Source: Lachnospiraceae bacterium
Lineage (GTDB): Bacteria > Bacillota > Clostridia > Lachnospirales > Lachnospiraceae
NCBI GenBank assembly: GCA_030526405.1
Contig: JAUNCZ010000006.1
Location: 29,629-93,628, forward strand
Direction of reading: 5' to 3'
DNA: 64,000 nt
Made by a program: the position numbers and the translations under genes. The notes below the pieces were generated by a model. The model saw only the letters and a program-made list of their open reading frames with translations, did no database searches and was not told the DNA's origin. Shown piece by piece: positions 7,883-16,488 of this stretch (its first letter is position 1; each line of letters starts with the position of its first letter).

Positions 7883-9721
7883 CTATCGCAGCCGTTCTGC
7901 CATCTGATAGAATTTGTAGTAGATTCCCCTCTTCTTCAGGAGCTCCTCATGGTCTCCTTCTTCCTCTATTCCATTTTCTGTCAGTACAAAGATACGGTTT
8001 GCATCACGGATGGTGGACAGCCTGTGGGCCACTGTCAGGGTGGTTCTGCCCACAGAGAGCTCATTCAGGGCCTTTGCCACCTCAAACTCACTCTCGTTGT
8101 CCAGAGCCGATGTGGCCTCGTCCAGAATAATGATGGATGGATCCTTCAGGAATACCCTGGCAATGCTGATTCTCTGCTTCTGACCGCCGGAGAGCTTCAC
8201 ACCCCGCTCTCCCACATAGGTGTCATAGCCGTCCTTCAGATTGGAGATGAACTCGTGGGCCCCTGCCTTTTTCGCCGCCTCCACCACCGCTTCTCTTGTG
8301 GCTCCCGGTCTTCCGTATTCAATATTTTCGAAGACAGTGCCGGAAAACAGGTACACATCCTGCTGCACGATGCCGATGTTCTTTCTGAGACTCTCCAGCG
8401 TGTACTCCTTCACGTTCACCCCGTCGATGGTTACCTGTCCCCCGGTGAGATCATAGAATCTGGGGATCAGATTGCAGATTGTGGTCTTTCCGCTGCCGGA
8501 GGGACCCACAAGAGCCACCTTTTCTCCGGGATGAATGGCAAGATTCAGATGCTGAAACACCTGATTGTGGTCATCCTGATATTCAAAGGAGGCATCGGTA
8601 AATACAATTTCCCCCTTTGGATTCCTCATCTCAATACAGCCATCCCCGTCGAAAATCTCCACATCCGCATCCATGATCTGGAGAAAACGTTCAATACCTG
8701 TCATACCCCTCTGGAACTGCTCCGCAAATTCCACAATCCGTCGGATGGTGGCAATCAGGGTGCTGACATACAGCACATAGGCCACCAGATCTGCCGGGGC
8801 GATTTTTCCCCTCACCAGAAACAGACCTCCTGCCAGCACCACCGCCAGATACATCAGGCCGTCAAAAAGACGGATGGTGGTCTGGAAGATACCCATATAC
8901 CGATAGGTTGTTTTCTTGATTGCGAGAAAGGTGTTATTATCCTGTTCAAATTTTCGTTTTTCGATGTCCTCATTGGCGAAGGCCTTCACCACCTTCTGTC
9001 CCAGAAGGCTGTCCTCGATCCGGGCATTCAGCTCACCGATGTGATGCCTCTGCCTGCGAAATGCTGCCCTCTGCCACTGGTTGATACTGATACACACCAC
9101 CATCATCACCGGGATCATCAGGAAAATCAGCACTGTCAGGGGCAGATTGATGCTTCCCAGCACAACAAATGCCCCCAGTGCCTTGATTCCCGCTATGAAA
9201 AACTCCTCTGGACAGTGGTGGGCAAACTCTGTAACATCAAACAGATCGTTGGTGATGCGCCCCATGATCTGTCCCACCTTGGTATTATTGTAATAGCTGT
9301 CAGAGAGTTGCATCAGGTGGGCATAGGCATCCCGGCGCATATCCGTCTCAATTTTCGCTCCCATCACATGGCCTGTATCTGCCATATAATAGCTGGCTCC
9401 ACACTCCACCAGCTTCAGCACAAAGTACAGGACTGCCATTCTCAGGATCAGATGCATGGTGAGCAGAGCCGGCTCCTGCATGCCCGTGCTGGTGATCTGA
9501 CGCATGATCATGGGCAGTACCAGATCACAGACGGTGGTGAGGGCTGCACAGCCCAGATCCTTCAGAAGGGTGCCTGTGTAGGGCTTATAGTAGGGAAGAA
9601 ACCGCTTCATCAGAAGAGAGGTTCTGTACTCCCTCTCCCGTTTCCCCGGATCCTGTGCTCCGGTGGATTTTGCATGTTCAGCAGCATTTCCTGCTGCTGA
9701 AGATTTCATTTTAATTTTCAT
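7883..9721 (-). CDS. ABC exporter half-transporter (fused permease and ATPase)
   Basis: A 612-residue single-chain exporter half. An N-terminal six-helix ABC transmembrane domain (about residues 40-340) is followed by an ATPase domain with Walker A GPSGSGKTT, signature LSGGQKQR, Walker B IIILDEAT and an H-loop AHRLST. It resembles MsbA/BmrA-type multidrug or lipid exporters; substrate unknown. The ATG at 9719-9721 has GGAGTG 8 nt upstream and is preferred to an in-frame start 14 codons earlier. It is convergent with the PucR gene with only 21 bp between stops. Confidence 0.9.
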   Translation of the reverse strand: MKIKMKSSAAGNAAEHAKSTGAQDPGKREREYRTSLLMKRFLPYYKPYTGTLLKDLGCAALTTVCDLVLPMIMRQITSTGMQEPALLTMHLILRMAVLYFVLKLVECGASYYMADTGHVMGAKIETDMRRDAYAHLMQLSDSYYNNTKVGQIMGRITNDLFDVTEFAHHCPEEFFIAGIKALGAFVVLGSINLPLTVLIFLMIPVMMVVCISINQWQRAAFRRQRHHIGELNARIEDSLLGQKVVKAFANEDIEKRKFEQDNNTFLAIKKTTYRYMGIFQTTIRLFDGLMYLAVVLAGGLFLVRGKIAPADLVAYVLYVSTLIATIRRIVEFAEQFQRGMTGIERFLQIMDADVEIFDGDGCIEMRNPKGEIVFTDASFEYQDDHNQVFQHLNLAIHPGEKVALVGPSGSGKTTICNLIPRFYDLTGGQVTIDGVNVKEYTLESLRKNIGIVQQDVYLFSGTVFENIEYGRPGATREAVVEAAKKAGAHEFISNLKDGYDTYVGERGVKLSGGQKQRISIARVFLKDPSIIILDEATSALDNESEFEVAKALNELSVGRTTLTVAHRLSTIRDANRIFVLTENGIEEEGDHEELLKKRGIYYKFYQMAERLR

Positions 9722-9759
9722 CCAAATCACTCCTTGTTCATCTGATACCTGATCTTTTC

Positions 9760-9898
9760 TCATCCCTCCATACTTTTCAGAATTCTGCGGAAAGCCGTCA
9801 GGAACGTGATGGTGGTGGCTGCTGCAGCAATCACATCGCTGACAGGCTCAGCCATAAACACCGCCTGTACCGGATTACCCGGCAAAAGCTTTGGTATG
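9760..9898 (-). pseudogene. 3' remnant of a MATE-family efflux transporter gene
   Basis: The minus strand encodes a stretch reading LPGNPVQAVFMAEPVSDV, then IAAAATTITFLTAFRRIL, then a stop. This is the typical C-terminal end of Clostridia MATE transporters. Everything upstream is missing: the frame meets the end of the 184-bp repeat at 9899-10082, and on its far side is an unrelated SGNH hydrolase gene. The transporter was therefore lost by insertion or recombination at the repeat. The fragment is too short to be functional. Confidence 0.6.
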
Positions 9899-10082
9899 TT
9901 CAAGTCTACGCTTGCGGAGACTTGGCGCGCGATTCTGGTCAGCTTTAGCTGACATCTTCCTATCAGAATCGCTGCGCATCCTCGCGGAGCGTTTTATCTC
10001 AGTCGGAGATTGGACTCCCACTGAGACTAATTTGTCAGTGCTCACCACCTGTAGAGGTGGGAGTCTTCTCCACTGAGATAAA
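9899..10082 (+). repeat. Dispersed palindromic repeat, full copy A (184 bp)
   Basis: Identical over 184 bp to copy B at 17514-17697. It starts with a perfect hairpin (AAGTCT...AGACTT) and continues with a GATTCTG...CAGAATC stem enclosing CAGCTTTAGCTG. It ends with a structure bounded by TTTATCTCAGT and ACTGAGATAAA that contains a CCACCT/AGGTGG hairpin. No protein is encoded. It resembles a non-autonomous palindromic element, possibly derived from an IS200/IS605-type element. The strand given is arbitrary. Confidence 0.75.
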
Positions 10083-10083
10083 G

Positions 10084-10722
10084 TTATCTCTGAAGATACT
10101 CCAGGGCCTCGATATATTCCAGATCCTCCAGATAATCCTCCAGCTCCGGATTCTCAAAACGGTTCTGTTTCTCCATATCCGTCCGGATCACATTCCAGAT
10201 ATATTTGGCTGCAAACCAGGAGCCATACTGGGAAGCATGCTGTCCGTCTGGAGCATACATCTCCGTCTCCGGATTCTCACCAAGGTACTTCCACCATTCC
10301 TCCCCCACAGGGGCCAGAAGGGCTCCCTGTTTCCCTGCAAGGGTGTGGAAGGCTTCTGTGATCCGGGGCTGATCCTCCGGACAGCCCTTTTTTGCCCAGG
10401 TCATGTAAAGAACAGTTTTTGCATTGGCACTCTGGATCCACTGATCCAGCTGCTCCACCGCATCAAAAAGCTTCTCCTCCGGTCCAAAGGGATGGGTATA
10501 TTCCTGCAGCACCACATAGTCATAACCGCCATATCTGATGTTGAACCTTACATCCGGCTCCTGCACATGCTGCTGCAGATACCAGCCTCCGTGGGCGATC
10601 ATAGTCACCTCACACTGGCAGCCATCCTCCCTGGAAAGCTCTCTCACCATGGCAGGCATATCGTTGTAATAGGTATGACTGTTTCCTATAAACAGAATTT
10701 TTACTGATTTCTTATCATTCAT
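10084..10722 (-). CDS. SGNH/GDSL-type hydrolase
   Basis: A 212-residue cytoplasmic protein. Block I is ILFIGNSHTYYNDMP at residues 9-23 with Ser15 as probable nucleophile, and the C-terminal APDGQHASQYGS supplies the Asp/His pair. The fold suggests an esterase or lipase-like hydrolase of unknown substrate. The stop codon lies immediately next to the end of repeat copy A. It is 31 bp downstream of the ECF ATPase gene, so it may ride on that operon. Confidence 0.8.
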   Translation of the reverse strand: MNDKKSVKILFIGNSHTYYNDMPAMVRELSREDGCQCEVTMIAHGGWYLQQHVQEPDVRFNIRYGGYDYVVLQEYTHPFGPEEKLFDAVEQLDQWIQSANAKTVLYMTWAKKGCPEDQPRITEAFHTLAGKQGALLAPVGEEWWKYLGENPETEMYAPDGQHASQYGSWFAAKYIWNVIRTDMEKQNRFENPELEDYLEDLEYIEALEYLQR

Positions 10723-10753
10723 GCGATTCCTCTCACTTCACAACTACTTCATT

Positions 10754-11500
10754 TCATTTTCTCTTTCTTGGCACCGGTGTGGAAAAGCAGAAGGGCAGCT
10801 CCAGATGGCAGGACTCCAGAAGTTCCTGATCCTTCAGAATCTCTTCTGCCGACCCATCTGCCCGGATTCCGGTTTTGTCCATAAGAATCACCCTCTCACA
10901 GGTCTCATAGATCATATCCAAATCATGAGAGGCAATCAGTTTTGTCTCCGACATCTCATTCAGGTTATTGATGAGGGTCCTTCTGTTATAGGGATCCAGA
11001 GTGATGGAGGGCTCATCCAGCAGGATGATCTCCGGCTTCATGGCCATCACCACCGCAATGCAGGCCATTCTCTTCTCTCCTCCGGACATTTTATAGTTCT
11101 GTTTGTACTTCAGATGGGGGATTCTGGTTCTCTCCAGGGCCTCGTCCACCCGCTGTTCCACCTCTTCCCTGCTCATGCCATAATTTCTTGGAGCAAATGC
11201 GATATCATCGTACACGGTGGGCATAAACAGCTGACTGTCAGAATCCTGAAATACAAATCCCAGCCGCTTTCTGATCTCCGGAAGATTTTTCTTCTCCACC
11301 TCCAGCCCCAGAACCTCCACCTTTCCCTGATGGGAAAGAAGTCCTGTGAGCATCTTCATGAGAGTAGATTTTCCCGTTCCATTGGCACCGATGAGCCCCA
11401 CGGACTCTCCCGACCGGATGGTGAGTGAAAAATCTGAGAGAATCTGTTTTCCTGTTTCATAGGCAAATGCTGCCTTTTCTATATTGATTACTTTATTCAT
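10754..11500 (-). CDS. cbiO: ECF transporter ATPase, cobalt/nickel type
   Basis: ATPase of an energy-coupling-factor uptake system, 248 residues. Walker A is GANGTGKST (about residues 38-46), the Q-loop FQDSDSQLF is the ECF/CbiO-type variant, the signature is MSGGEKRM and Walker B is ILLDEPS. It is third in the order cbiM, cbiQ, cbiO. It powers uptake of Co2+ or Ni2+ with the other two. The gap to cbiQ contains a partial copy of the dispersed repeat. Confidence 0.93.
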   Translation of the reverse strand: MNKVINIEKAAFAYETGKQILSDFSLTIRSGESVGLIGANGTGKSTLMKMLTGLLSHQGKVEVLGLEVEKKNLPEIRKRLGFVFQDSDSQLFMPTVYDDIAFAPRNYGMSREEVEQRVDEALERTRIPHLKYKQNYKMSGGEKRMACIAVVMAMKPEIILLDEPSITLDPYNRRTLINNLNEMSETKLIASHDLDMIYETCERVILMDKTGIRADGSAEEILKDQELLESCHLELPFCFSTPVPRKRK

Positions 11501-11601
11501 TGTTCCGTTATCCCTTATTCCAGTATTCCTTTTCGCCGGTAAAGCTCCTGTCTATACCGTTATTCATCCTTCAGAAGCGGGGACTGTTCCCCTTCTGTTC
11601 C

Positions 11602-11661
11602 AGTCGACACTTGCGGAGACCTGTCGCGCGATTCTGGTCAGCTCTAGCTGACATCTTCCTA
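11602..11661 (+). repeat. Dispersed repeat, partial diverged copy C
   Basis: About 60 bp match the 5' part of the 184-bp element with several substitutions (AGTCGACACTTGCGGAGACC...CAGCTCTAGCTGACATCTTCCTAT). Its right end supplies the TAG stop codon of cbiQ. The rest of 11501-11601 is an intergenic spacer with no gene seen. Confidence 0.7.
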
Positions 11662-12459
11662 TACCAGCAATCCGCCCAGCAGTGCAGACAGATTCACCAG
11701 CCGCAGCAGCAGGATCACAGCTGCCATGATCAGAAAATACAGCCAGTCTGTCCTGCCTGCCCTCTGCACCTCTGCGTAATAAAAGCTTCCATGAAAGCCT
11801 CTCATCTCCATGCTCTGATACAGATCACTGGCTCTGTCCATGCTGCGCAGCAGCAGCTGTCCCAGAAAAGAGCCCCAGGCAGAGATATGCACGCCCTTCT
11901 GGCCCGGTGCCCGCAGCTTATAGGCATTCCACATGGTACCTGCCTCATGAAGCAGCAGACTGATATAGCGATAGGTGATCAGGGTCTGAGTCACCATCAC
12001 CTTGGGCACCTTCAGAAGGCTCAGTGCATAGCAGATCTTCTCAATGTTGGTGGTGGCTATCAGAAGAAAGGACATCATCAGTGAGAGGATTCCTTTCAGC
12101 ATCAGGGACAGAAAGGAGATCATTCCCACCGTCACTGTAAGTGCTCCCAGAGAAAATGCCGGCTCCCTGTTAAGAATAGGATTCCAGATTCCCACTGCAC
12201 ACACCAGGGGCAGCACAAAACGAAGCTTATAAAAGCAGGTGCGAAGAGGCAGGTCCGCCATCTGATAGGCCAGCACAGGAATCAGCACCATGGGAATCAG
12301 CCCTGACAGCTGATTCACCGGAAATGAAACCACCGTAAAAATATATAGTATTGTCAGAAGCAGCTTTGCCAGGGGATGTCGCCTGTGAAGAAAGCTGTCG
12401 CCGGAAGCCAGGGTATCCATATCCGCCAGTTCCAGCATTGCCGATGTCATCTGATCCAT
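11659..12459 (-). CDS. cbiQ: ECF transporter transmembrane coupling protein
   Basis: A 266-residue membrane protein, the T-component linking CbiM to CbiO. It shows about five hydrophobic segments and the coupling-helix pattern SMEMRGFHG (a degenerate Ala-Arg-Gly type motif), plus the upstream YRYISLLLHEA segment. The ATG at 12457-12459 follows AAGGAGG by 6 nt; a longer frame to 12540 lacks a ribosome site. Its stop lies within repeat copy C, but the length is normal for CbiQ, so it does not look truncated. Confidence 0.92.
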   Translation of the reverse strand: MDQMTSAMLELADMDTLASGDSFLHRRHPLAKLLLTILYIFTVVSFPVNQLSGLIPMVLIPVLAYQMADLPLRTCFYKLRFVLPLVCAVGIWNPILNREPAFSLGALTVTVGMISFLSLMLKGILSLMMSFLLIATTNIEKICYALSLLKVPKVMVTQTLITYRYISLLLHEAGTMWNAYKLRAPGQKGVHISAWGSFLGQLLLRSMDRASDLYQSMEMRGFHGSFYYAEVQRAGRTDWLYFLIMAAVILLLRLVNLSALLGGLLV

Positions 12460-12568
12460 AAAATCCTCCTTTTTCCAGTGCACGCATATGTACCAGTATA
12501 CAACAATAAAGAAAAGGATGCCACAGGACACCCTTTTCATTTTGTCTCATTTTTCTATTCCTTATTTT

Positions 12569-13609
12569 TTATGCTCTGACTTTCTTTTTCTTAAAGAAGC
12601 CTCCCAGGAAGCAGATTGCCACTGCCACAGCAGTTACCATGAGACCTCCCACAATTCCGGAAACGGAGGTTCCCACCCCATTGTCCTCATCATTGGCAAA
12701 GGCGTAATCCGGAAGAAAGGCTGTCTTTTCCTGAAGGGAAGCTGCAGCATCCGCAATGGTGCTGGATACACCGTACTCCTCCTCGTCCAGTCCCATATTG
12801 GCAGAATAGCCGCCATCGGCATTTCCGAAAAGAGACCACTCCAGTCCGTCAGGATTGCCGCTGGCAAACTGTGAGCCGATGCCTGCAATGAGAACTGCTG
12901 CCACTGCCAGAACTGCCACTGCAGATTTCAGACTGAGCTTTGCCTCCGCACTGTTGTCCTTTCCAACCACCTCCAGAAGCTCCGGACGGGTCTGGTATAC
13001 GAAAACAAGCACAGCCGCTGTGATCACACCCTCCACAAGACCGATGGCAAGGTGGATGGGCTGCATCAGACCAACAAAGGCACCGAAGGGAAGTTCTGAG
13101 ATACCGGAAGCAAAGGTTTCAACACAAACGGAAAATGCTCCCAGCTGCAGAGTAAGCATACACCCCAGTACAGAGGCAACCGTCAGGCGAAGCCGTACAT
13201 TTCCTCCCTTTTTCTTCATGATGGGGCGATAGATCAGGAAATAACCTATGAAACACCCATAAAATGCCATGTTCCAGCAGTTGGCCCCCAGAGCCATCAG
13301 ACCTCCGTCTGCAAAAAACAGACCCTGGATTGCCAGGATTACCACCATGGATAAAAAGCCTGCGTAGGGTCCCAGCAGAGAGGAAAGAAGCATTCCTCCA
13401 CAGAGATGTCCGCTGGAGCCTGTACCCGGTATGGTGTAATTGATCATCTGTCCTGCAAATACAAAGGCAGCCATTACTCCCATAACAGGAAGCTTGGATG
13501 TCTGCTCATCCATCTTAAGGTTCTTTACTGAAACTCCGGTGGTAATACCGGAAGCAACATACATTGTCGCTGCTACTGTTGGCGCCAGAAGCGCATCCGC
13601 CATATGCAT
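12569..13609 (-). CDS. cbiM: ECF cobalt/nickel substrate-binding permease, CbiM with fused CbiN-like PDGLE domain
   Basis: This is the S-component of a Co2+/Ni2+ uptake system, 346 residues. The mature start MHMADALLAP gives the N-terminal His2 metal site typical of CbiM/NikM. Residues 1 to about 215 form the CbiM permease. After a further membrane helix the extracytoplasmic domain starts NPDGLEWSL (PDGLE, the CbiN/NikN replacement), and a final helix anchors it. AAAGGAGG lies about 11 nt upstream. It heads the cbiM-cbiQ-cbiO operon. Sequence does not decide cobalt versus nickel: the genome needs cobalt for corrinoids, while hypCDEF nearby might hint at nickel, though hypA and hypB are not seen. 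Confidence 0.93.
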   Translation of the reverse strand: MHMADALLAPTVAATMYVASGITTGVSVKNLKMDEQTSKLPVMGVMAAFVFAGQMINYTIPGTGSSGHLCGGMLLSSLLGPYAGFLSMVVILAIQGLFFADGGLMALGANCWNMAFYGCFIGYFLIYRPIMKKKGGNVRLRLTVASVLGCMLTLQLGAFSVCVETFASGISELPFGAFVGLMQPIHLAIGLVEGVITAAVLVFVYQTRPELLEVVGKDNSAEAKLSLKSAVAVLAVAAVLIAGIGSQFASGNPDGLEWSLFGNADGGYSANMGLDEEEYGVSSTIADAAASLQEKTAFLPDYAFANDEDNGVGTSVSGIVGGLMVTAVAVAICFLGGFFKKKKVRA

Positions 13610-13671
13610 ATACTACTACCTCCTTTTTATGGTTCCTTACCAGGAAACACCCAATACTCATGGCAATCCAG

Positions 13672-13701
13672 GTGATATTCTGAAATTCTCACAATACTCA
13701 C
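13672..13701 (-). promoter_or_regulatory. Possible metal-regulator operator upstream of cbiM
   Basis: GTGATATT (13672-13679) and AATACTCAC (13693-13701) form an imperfect inverted repeat about 60-90 bp before the cbiM start. A second AATACTCA occurs at 13653-13660. The spacing resembles NikR-type operators only loosely. Confidence 0.3.
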
Positions 13702-13763
13702 ATTGTTATCGGTATTTTCCCCAAAACCCATATCATATATGTAATTATATCTGGCAATTCACG

Positions 13764-13800
13764 CAATAATAAGCCCCCCGGGGGGTTCCCGGAGGGTTTC
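13764..13800 (-). terminator. Terminator after the rhomboid gene
   Basis: A 9-bp GC-only stem (13774-13782 with 13788-13796) is followed on the minus strand by CTTATTATTG. The T-run is modest but position and strength fit. Confidence 0.65.
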
Positions 13801-13844
13801 AATTCGCGATCACACGATTCCATAATGGAATATAGTAATACTAT

Positions 13845-14441
13845 TCAGGATTTTTGTGTCTGTCTGTTCAACTCGTATCCCAGACAGCCGCCGCAGATAC
13901 CGCCCACAATATGAGCCATATTGGAGATATTATCTGAGATGGTGATTCCCTCATATATCTGCTGTCCGATAAAGATTACTGCCACCAGAATAAAGGTGAG
14001 GGGAATCTCACTGTCTTTTACCCTTGTAAAGGATGCCAGCAGAATAAAGGCAAATACAATGCCGCTGGCACCGCATAAACCAACTCGAGGAAACAGAAGA
14101 TAATTCACCAGGGCAGTCACCACTGCCGTGATGGCGATGATTTCCATCAGCAGCCTGGAACCGTATTTCTCCTCCAGCATAGGACCCAGCAGCAGCAGGT
14201 AGGAAGCATTTCCCACAAAATGTCCCCAGCCCCCATGGCCAAAGATATAGGTAATAAACCGAAGCCAGGTTCCTGGATTTCCCAGAGGTGCTCTGTAGGT
14301 CATAAAAAACTTCTCTGTAGCTGCTCCGTGGGTCACCTCGCCCAAGGCAGTGGCGATCAGACAGATCAGCACAAAGCTCAGAATCACCGGTGAATTAAAG
14401 GTAACGCGAATTTTCTTTTTCTCCGGGGAAACAGAATCCAT
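13845..14441 (-). CDS. Rhomboid-family intramembrane serine protease
   Basis: A six-helix membrane protein of 198 residues. It has the GHGGWGHFVGNASYLLLLGP segment with the conserved Asn and His, the catalytic GLCGASGIVF motif (Ser nucleophile in GASG), and AHIVGG carrying the catalytic His. It cleaves substrates within the membrane; targets unknown. The ATG at 14439-14441 follows AAAGGAGG by 8 nt, better than the start six codons upstream. The HAD gene lies 43 bp upstream in the same orientation. Confidence 0.88.
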   Translation of the reverse strand: MDSVSPEKKKIRVTFNSPVILSFVLICLIATALGEVTHGAATEKFFMTYRAPLGNPGTWLRFITYIFGHGGWGHFVGNASYLLLLGPMLEEKYGSRLLMEIIAITAVVTALVNYLLFPRVGLCGASGIVFAFILLASFTRVKDSEIPLTFILVAVIFIGQQIYEGITISDNISNMAHIVGGICGGCLGYELNRQTQKS

Positions 14442-14484
14442 AGTTCTTCCTCCTTTCAAACCTCGTGTACTGCATCAGAAGACA

Positions 14485-14997
14485 TTAGCCGAAAAAGACC
14501 TTCATAACATCTCCTCCCTGCTGCATGTCTTCCTCCGCCACGATATTGCTGACATGAATCCCGGTCATCCCCTGGGAGAGGGCCTCCAGTACAAGGCTGT
14601 AGGTGTCCTCCACCAGCACCAGCTGCTCCTCCTTCACGCCATTCTCCTCTGCTTTCCTTCGCATCACCGGAATCTTTTCCCTGTCATGTTCAACGGAAAG
14701 ATATTCTTCAAACAGCCCAGGATACCACCTGGTCAGAAATGCTTTTTTTCCGAGATTTTCACTTTCTGAGGCGGTTCTCGTCAGCACAAAGAGACGATGT
14801 CCCTCCTCCTTCAGTCTCATGGCAAATCTCCTTACCGGTCCCACCGGCAGACAGAAGTCAAAGGTATGTTCTCTTTTTCCCTCATGATACTGTCTCCAGC
14901 TCTCTGCAGAGAGACCGCAGATACAGGCCCCCGGTACACCCGGCTTTGGAAAACGGGGTGCACTTAAGGTTCCATCAAAATCAAAAAATACCAGCAT
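14485..14997 (-). CDS. HAD-superfamily hydrolase
   Basis: 170 residues beginning MLVFFDFDGTL, the HAD motif I with two Asp. Later motifs include the VLTRTAS Thr (motif II) and LVLVEDTYS (motif IV region). It is likely a small-molecule phosphatase; the substrate is not evident. The ATG follows AAAGGAG by 7 nt. It lies downstream of the small zinc-ribbon gene, 34 bp away. Confidence 0.75.
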   Translation of the reverse strand: MLVFFDFDGTLSAPRFPKPGVPGACICGLSAESWRQYHEGKREHTFDFCLPVGPVRRFAMRLKEEGHRLFVLTRTASESENLGKKAFLTRWYPGLFEEYLSVEHDREKIPVMRRKAEENGVKEEQLVLVEDTYSLVLEALSQGMTGIHVSNIVAEEDMQQGGDVMKVFFG

Positions 14998-15031
14998 GTG
15001 TTCTCCTTTTCCCATGTCCGTAACAGGAACA

Positions 15032-15301
15032 TCAGATCCAGTCGTACTCACCGCCTGTAATGGCAAGGCTCAGAAGCTGATCGAATCTCTCCACCTCTTC
15101 CTCTCCTTCCACTACCTGCAGAAGCTTTGCATCCTCCTTTGCCTCCGGCATCTCATCGTCCGGTCCGATCTCCATATCCGGATGCTCTCCGCAGTATGGA
15201 CAGATCATCCTTGGCAGGATTCTGGCATCCAGAAATCTGGTGCTGCAGGCTTCGCACTCATAAAATCCACACATCATAGTTCCATCATTCACAAAATACA
15301 T
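15032..15301 (-). CDS. Small zinc-ribbon protein, function unknown
   Basis: An 89-residue protein with two CxxC knuckles, CEAC (about residues 16-19) and CPYC (about 34-37), followed by an acidic helical tail. It probably binds zinc or acts as an adaptor. It lies 33 bp downstream of mog and before the HAD gene, so it may be transcribed with moaC-mog; that link is inference. Confidence 0.7.
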   Translation of the reverse strand: MYFVNDGTMMCGFYECEACSTRFLDARILPRMICPYCGEHPDMEIGPDDEMPEAKEDAKLLQVVEGEEEVERFDQLLSLAITGGEYDWI

Positions 15302-15334
15302 ACTTATTTCTCCTTCCAGTTATTGCAGGGTATA

Positions 15335-15826
15335 TCAGCCGCCACAGTTGGCGCTGCCCTCAGAATACAGCATTTCCAGACCATGCTCCACCGCATCGAT
15401 CACCGCCAGGATATTCTCCTGGGATGCTTTTTTGCTTCCCGGCAGATTGATGATCAGACTTCTTCCTCTGATTCCTGCTGCCGAACGGGACAGACAGCCC
15501 TTTGGAGTGATCTGCATGGATGCAGCTCGCATGGCCTCCGGAATTCCCGGTGTAGGACGCTCCACCACCTCCATGGTGGCCTCCGGTGTAATGTCACGGG
15601 GAGAAAATCCGGTTCCTCCGGTGGTGAGCACCAGGGCAATCTTCCGCTCATCTGCACATTTTTTCAGAACCGCTTTGATCATCTCCGGGTCATCCGGAAC
15701 GATTTCTGTGTGCACCACCTCATAGTCTCTGTCCTTCAGAATCTGCACCAGATTTGGTCCGCTGGTGTCTTCCCTTTCTCCTGCATAGCCCTTATCGCTT
15801 ACTGTAATTACTGCCGCTGTAAACAT
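15335..15826 (-). CDS. mog: Molybdopterin adenylyltransferase/MoaB-type protein
   Basis: 163-residue MogA/MoaB-fold protein. The TTGGTGFSPRDITPEAT loop (about residues 70-86) is the MPT-binding signature, and SRSAAGIRGRSLIINLPG is the second motif. It adenylylates molybdopterin before metal insertion. It is 16 bp downstream of moaC. The ATG at 15824-15826 follows AAGGAGG by 8 nt. moaA, moaD, moaE and moeA are not in the window. Confidence 0.9.
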   Translation of the reverse strand: MFTAAVITVSDKGYAGEREDTSGPNLVQILKDRDYEVVHTEIVPDDPEMIKAVLKKCADERKIALVLTTGGTGFSPRDITPEATMEVVERPTPGIPEAMRAASMQITPKGCLSRSAAGIRGRSLIINLPGSKKASQENILAVIDAVEHGLEMLYSEGSANCGG

Positions 15827-15842
15827 AGATCTTTCCTCCTTC

Positions 15843-16325
15843 CTATGCCTCTGTTCTTTCAAAATCGCCATGAACTCCACCGGATTTTCTCAGCAGACGG
15901 ATGTCAGCGATCACCATATCCTTCTGTACTGCCTTACACATATCATACACGGTAAGACAGGCAGTGGACACAGCTGTCAGCGCCTCCATCTCAACTCCTG
16001 TTCTTCCGGAGCAGGAAACAGTAGCCTGTATCTCCACGCTGCAGCGCTCCTCATCCAGAGAAAGGTGCAGATCTATTCCATCGATGAGAATCGGATGGCA
16101 CATGGGAATCAGGTCCGGGGTCCGCTTAGCCCCCATCACCCCTGCAATCTGTGCCACAGTGAGAACATCTCCCTTTTTCATTCCACCGGAACGAATCAGG
16201 GAAAAGGTGTCTCTGTTCACCAGTACTCTGCCGGCAGCCACCGCCACACGCTTTGTGACTGATTTCTCATTCACATCCACCATCTTCGCACGGCCCTGCT
16301 CATTAAAATGGGTAAAATCACTCAT
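15843..16325 (-). CDS. moaC: Cyclic pyranopterin monophosphate synthase
   Basis: MoaC (160 residues) completes formation of cyclic pyranopterin monophosphate, the first molybdenum-cofactor intermediate, with MoaA. Recognised motifs are LIPMCHPILIDG (about residues 73-84), GVEMEALTAVS and KSGGVHGDF at the C-terminus. Length is normal. Together with mog it indicates that the organism makes molybdopterin for a Mo or W enzyme, such as a formate dehydrogenase expected in an acetogen. Confidence 0.96.
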   Translation of the reverse strand: MSDFTHFNEQGRAKMVDVNEKSVTKRVAVAAGRVLVNRDTFSLIRSGGMKKGDVLTVAQIAGVMGAKRTPDLIPMCHPILIDGIDLHLSLDEERCSVEIQATVSCSGRTGVEMEALTAVSTACLTVYDMCKAVQKDMVIADIRLLRKSGGVHGDFERTEA

Positions 16326-16391
16326 GTTCCATATCCCCTTTTCTTTCTATAATACTATCTATTTCTCTTTCTTTTTCCAAGGTAAAGCGGA

Positions 16392-16488
16392 CTTTTGCTA
16401 TCCGCTTCTCTGACTGCTTCTCTGCAGCCAAGCGGACATTCGCAATCCGCTTCACTACCTGCTCATGAACCACTGCTTGAAGTGGTTC
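16392..16488. repeat. Cluster of three hairpins between moaC and the AEC gene
   Basis: Two near-identical hairpins, AAGCGGA/TCCGCTT (16386-16409 and 16430-16453), are followed by GAACCAC/GTGGTTC (16467-16488) overlapping the AEC stop codon. None has a convincing T-run. They may act as transcript-end stabilisers or processing sites. Confidence 0.5.

Noticed and set aside
12227..12550. Alternative 107-codon minus frame over cbiQ
   Set aside because: It overlaps cbiQ in another frame and has no family resemblance; a shadow of cbiQ.
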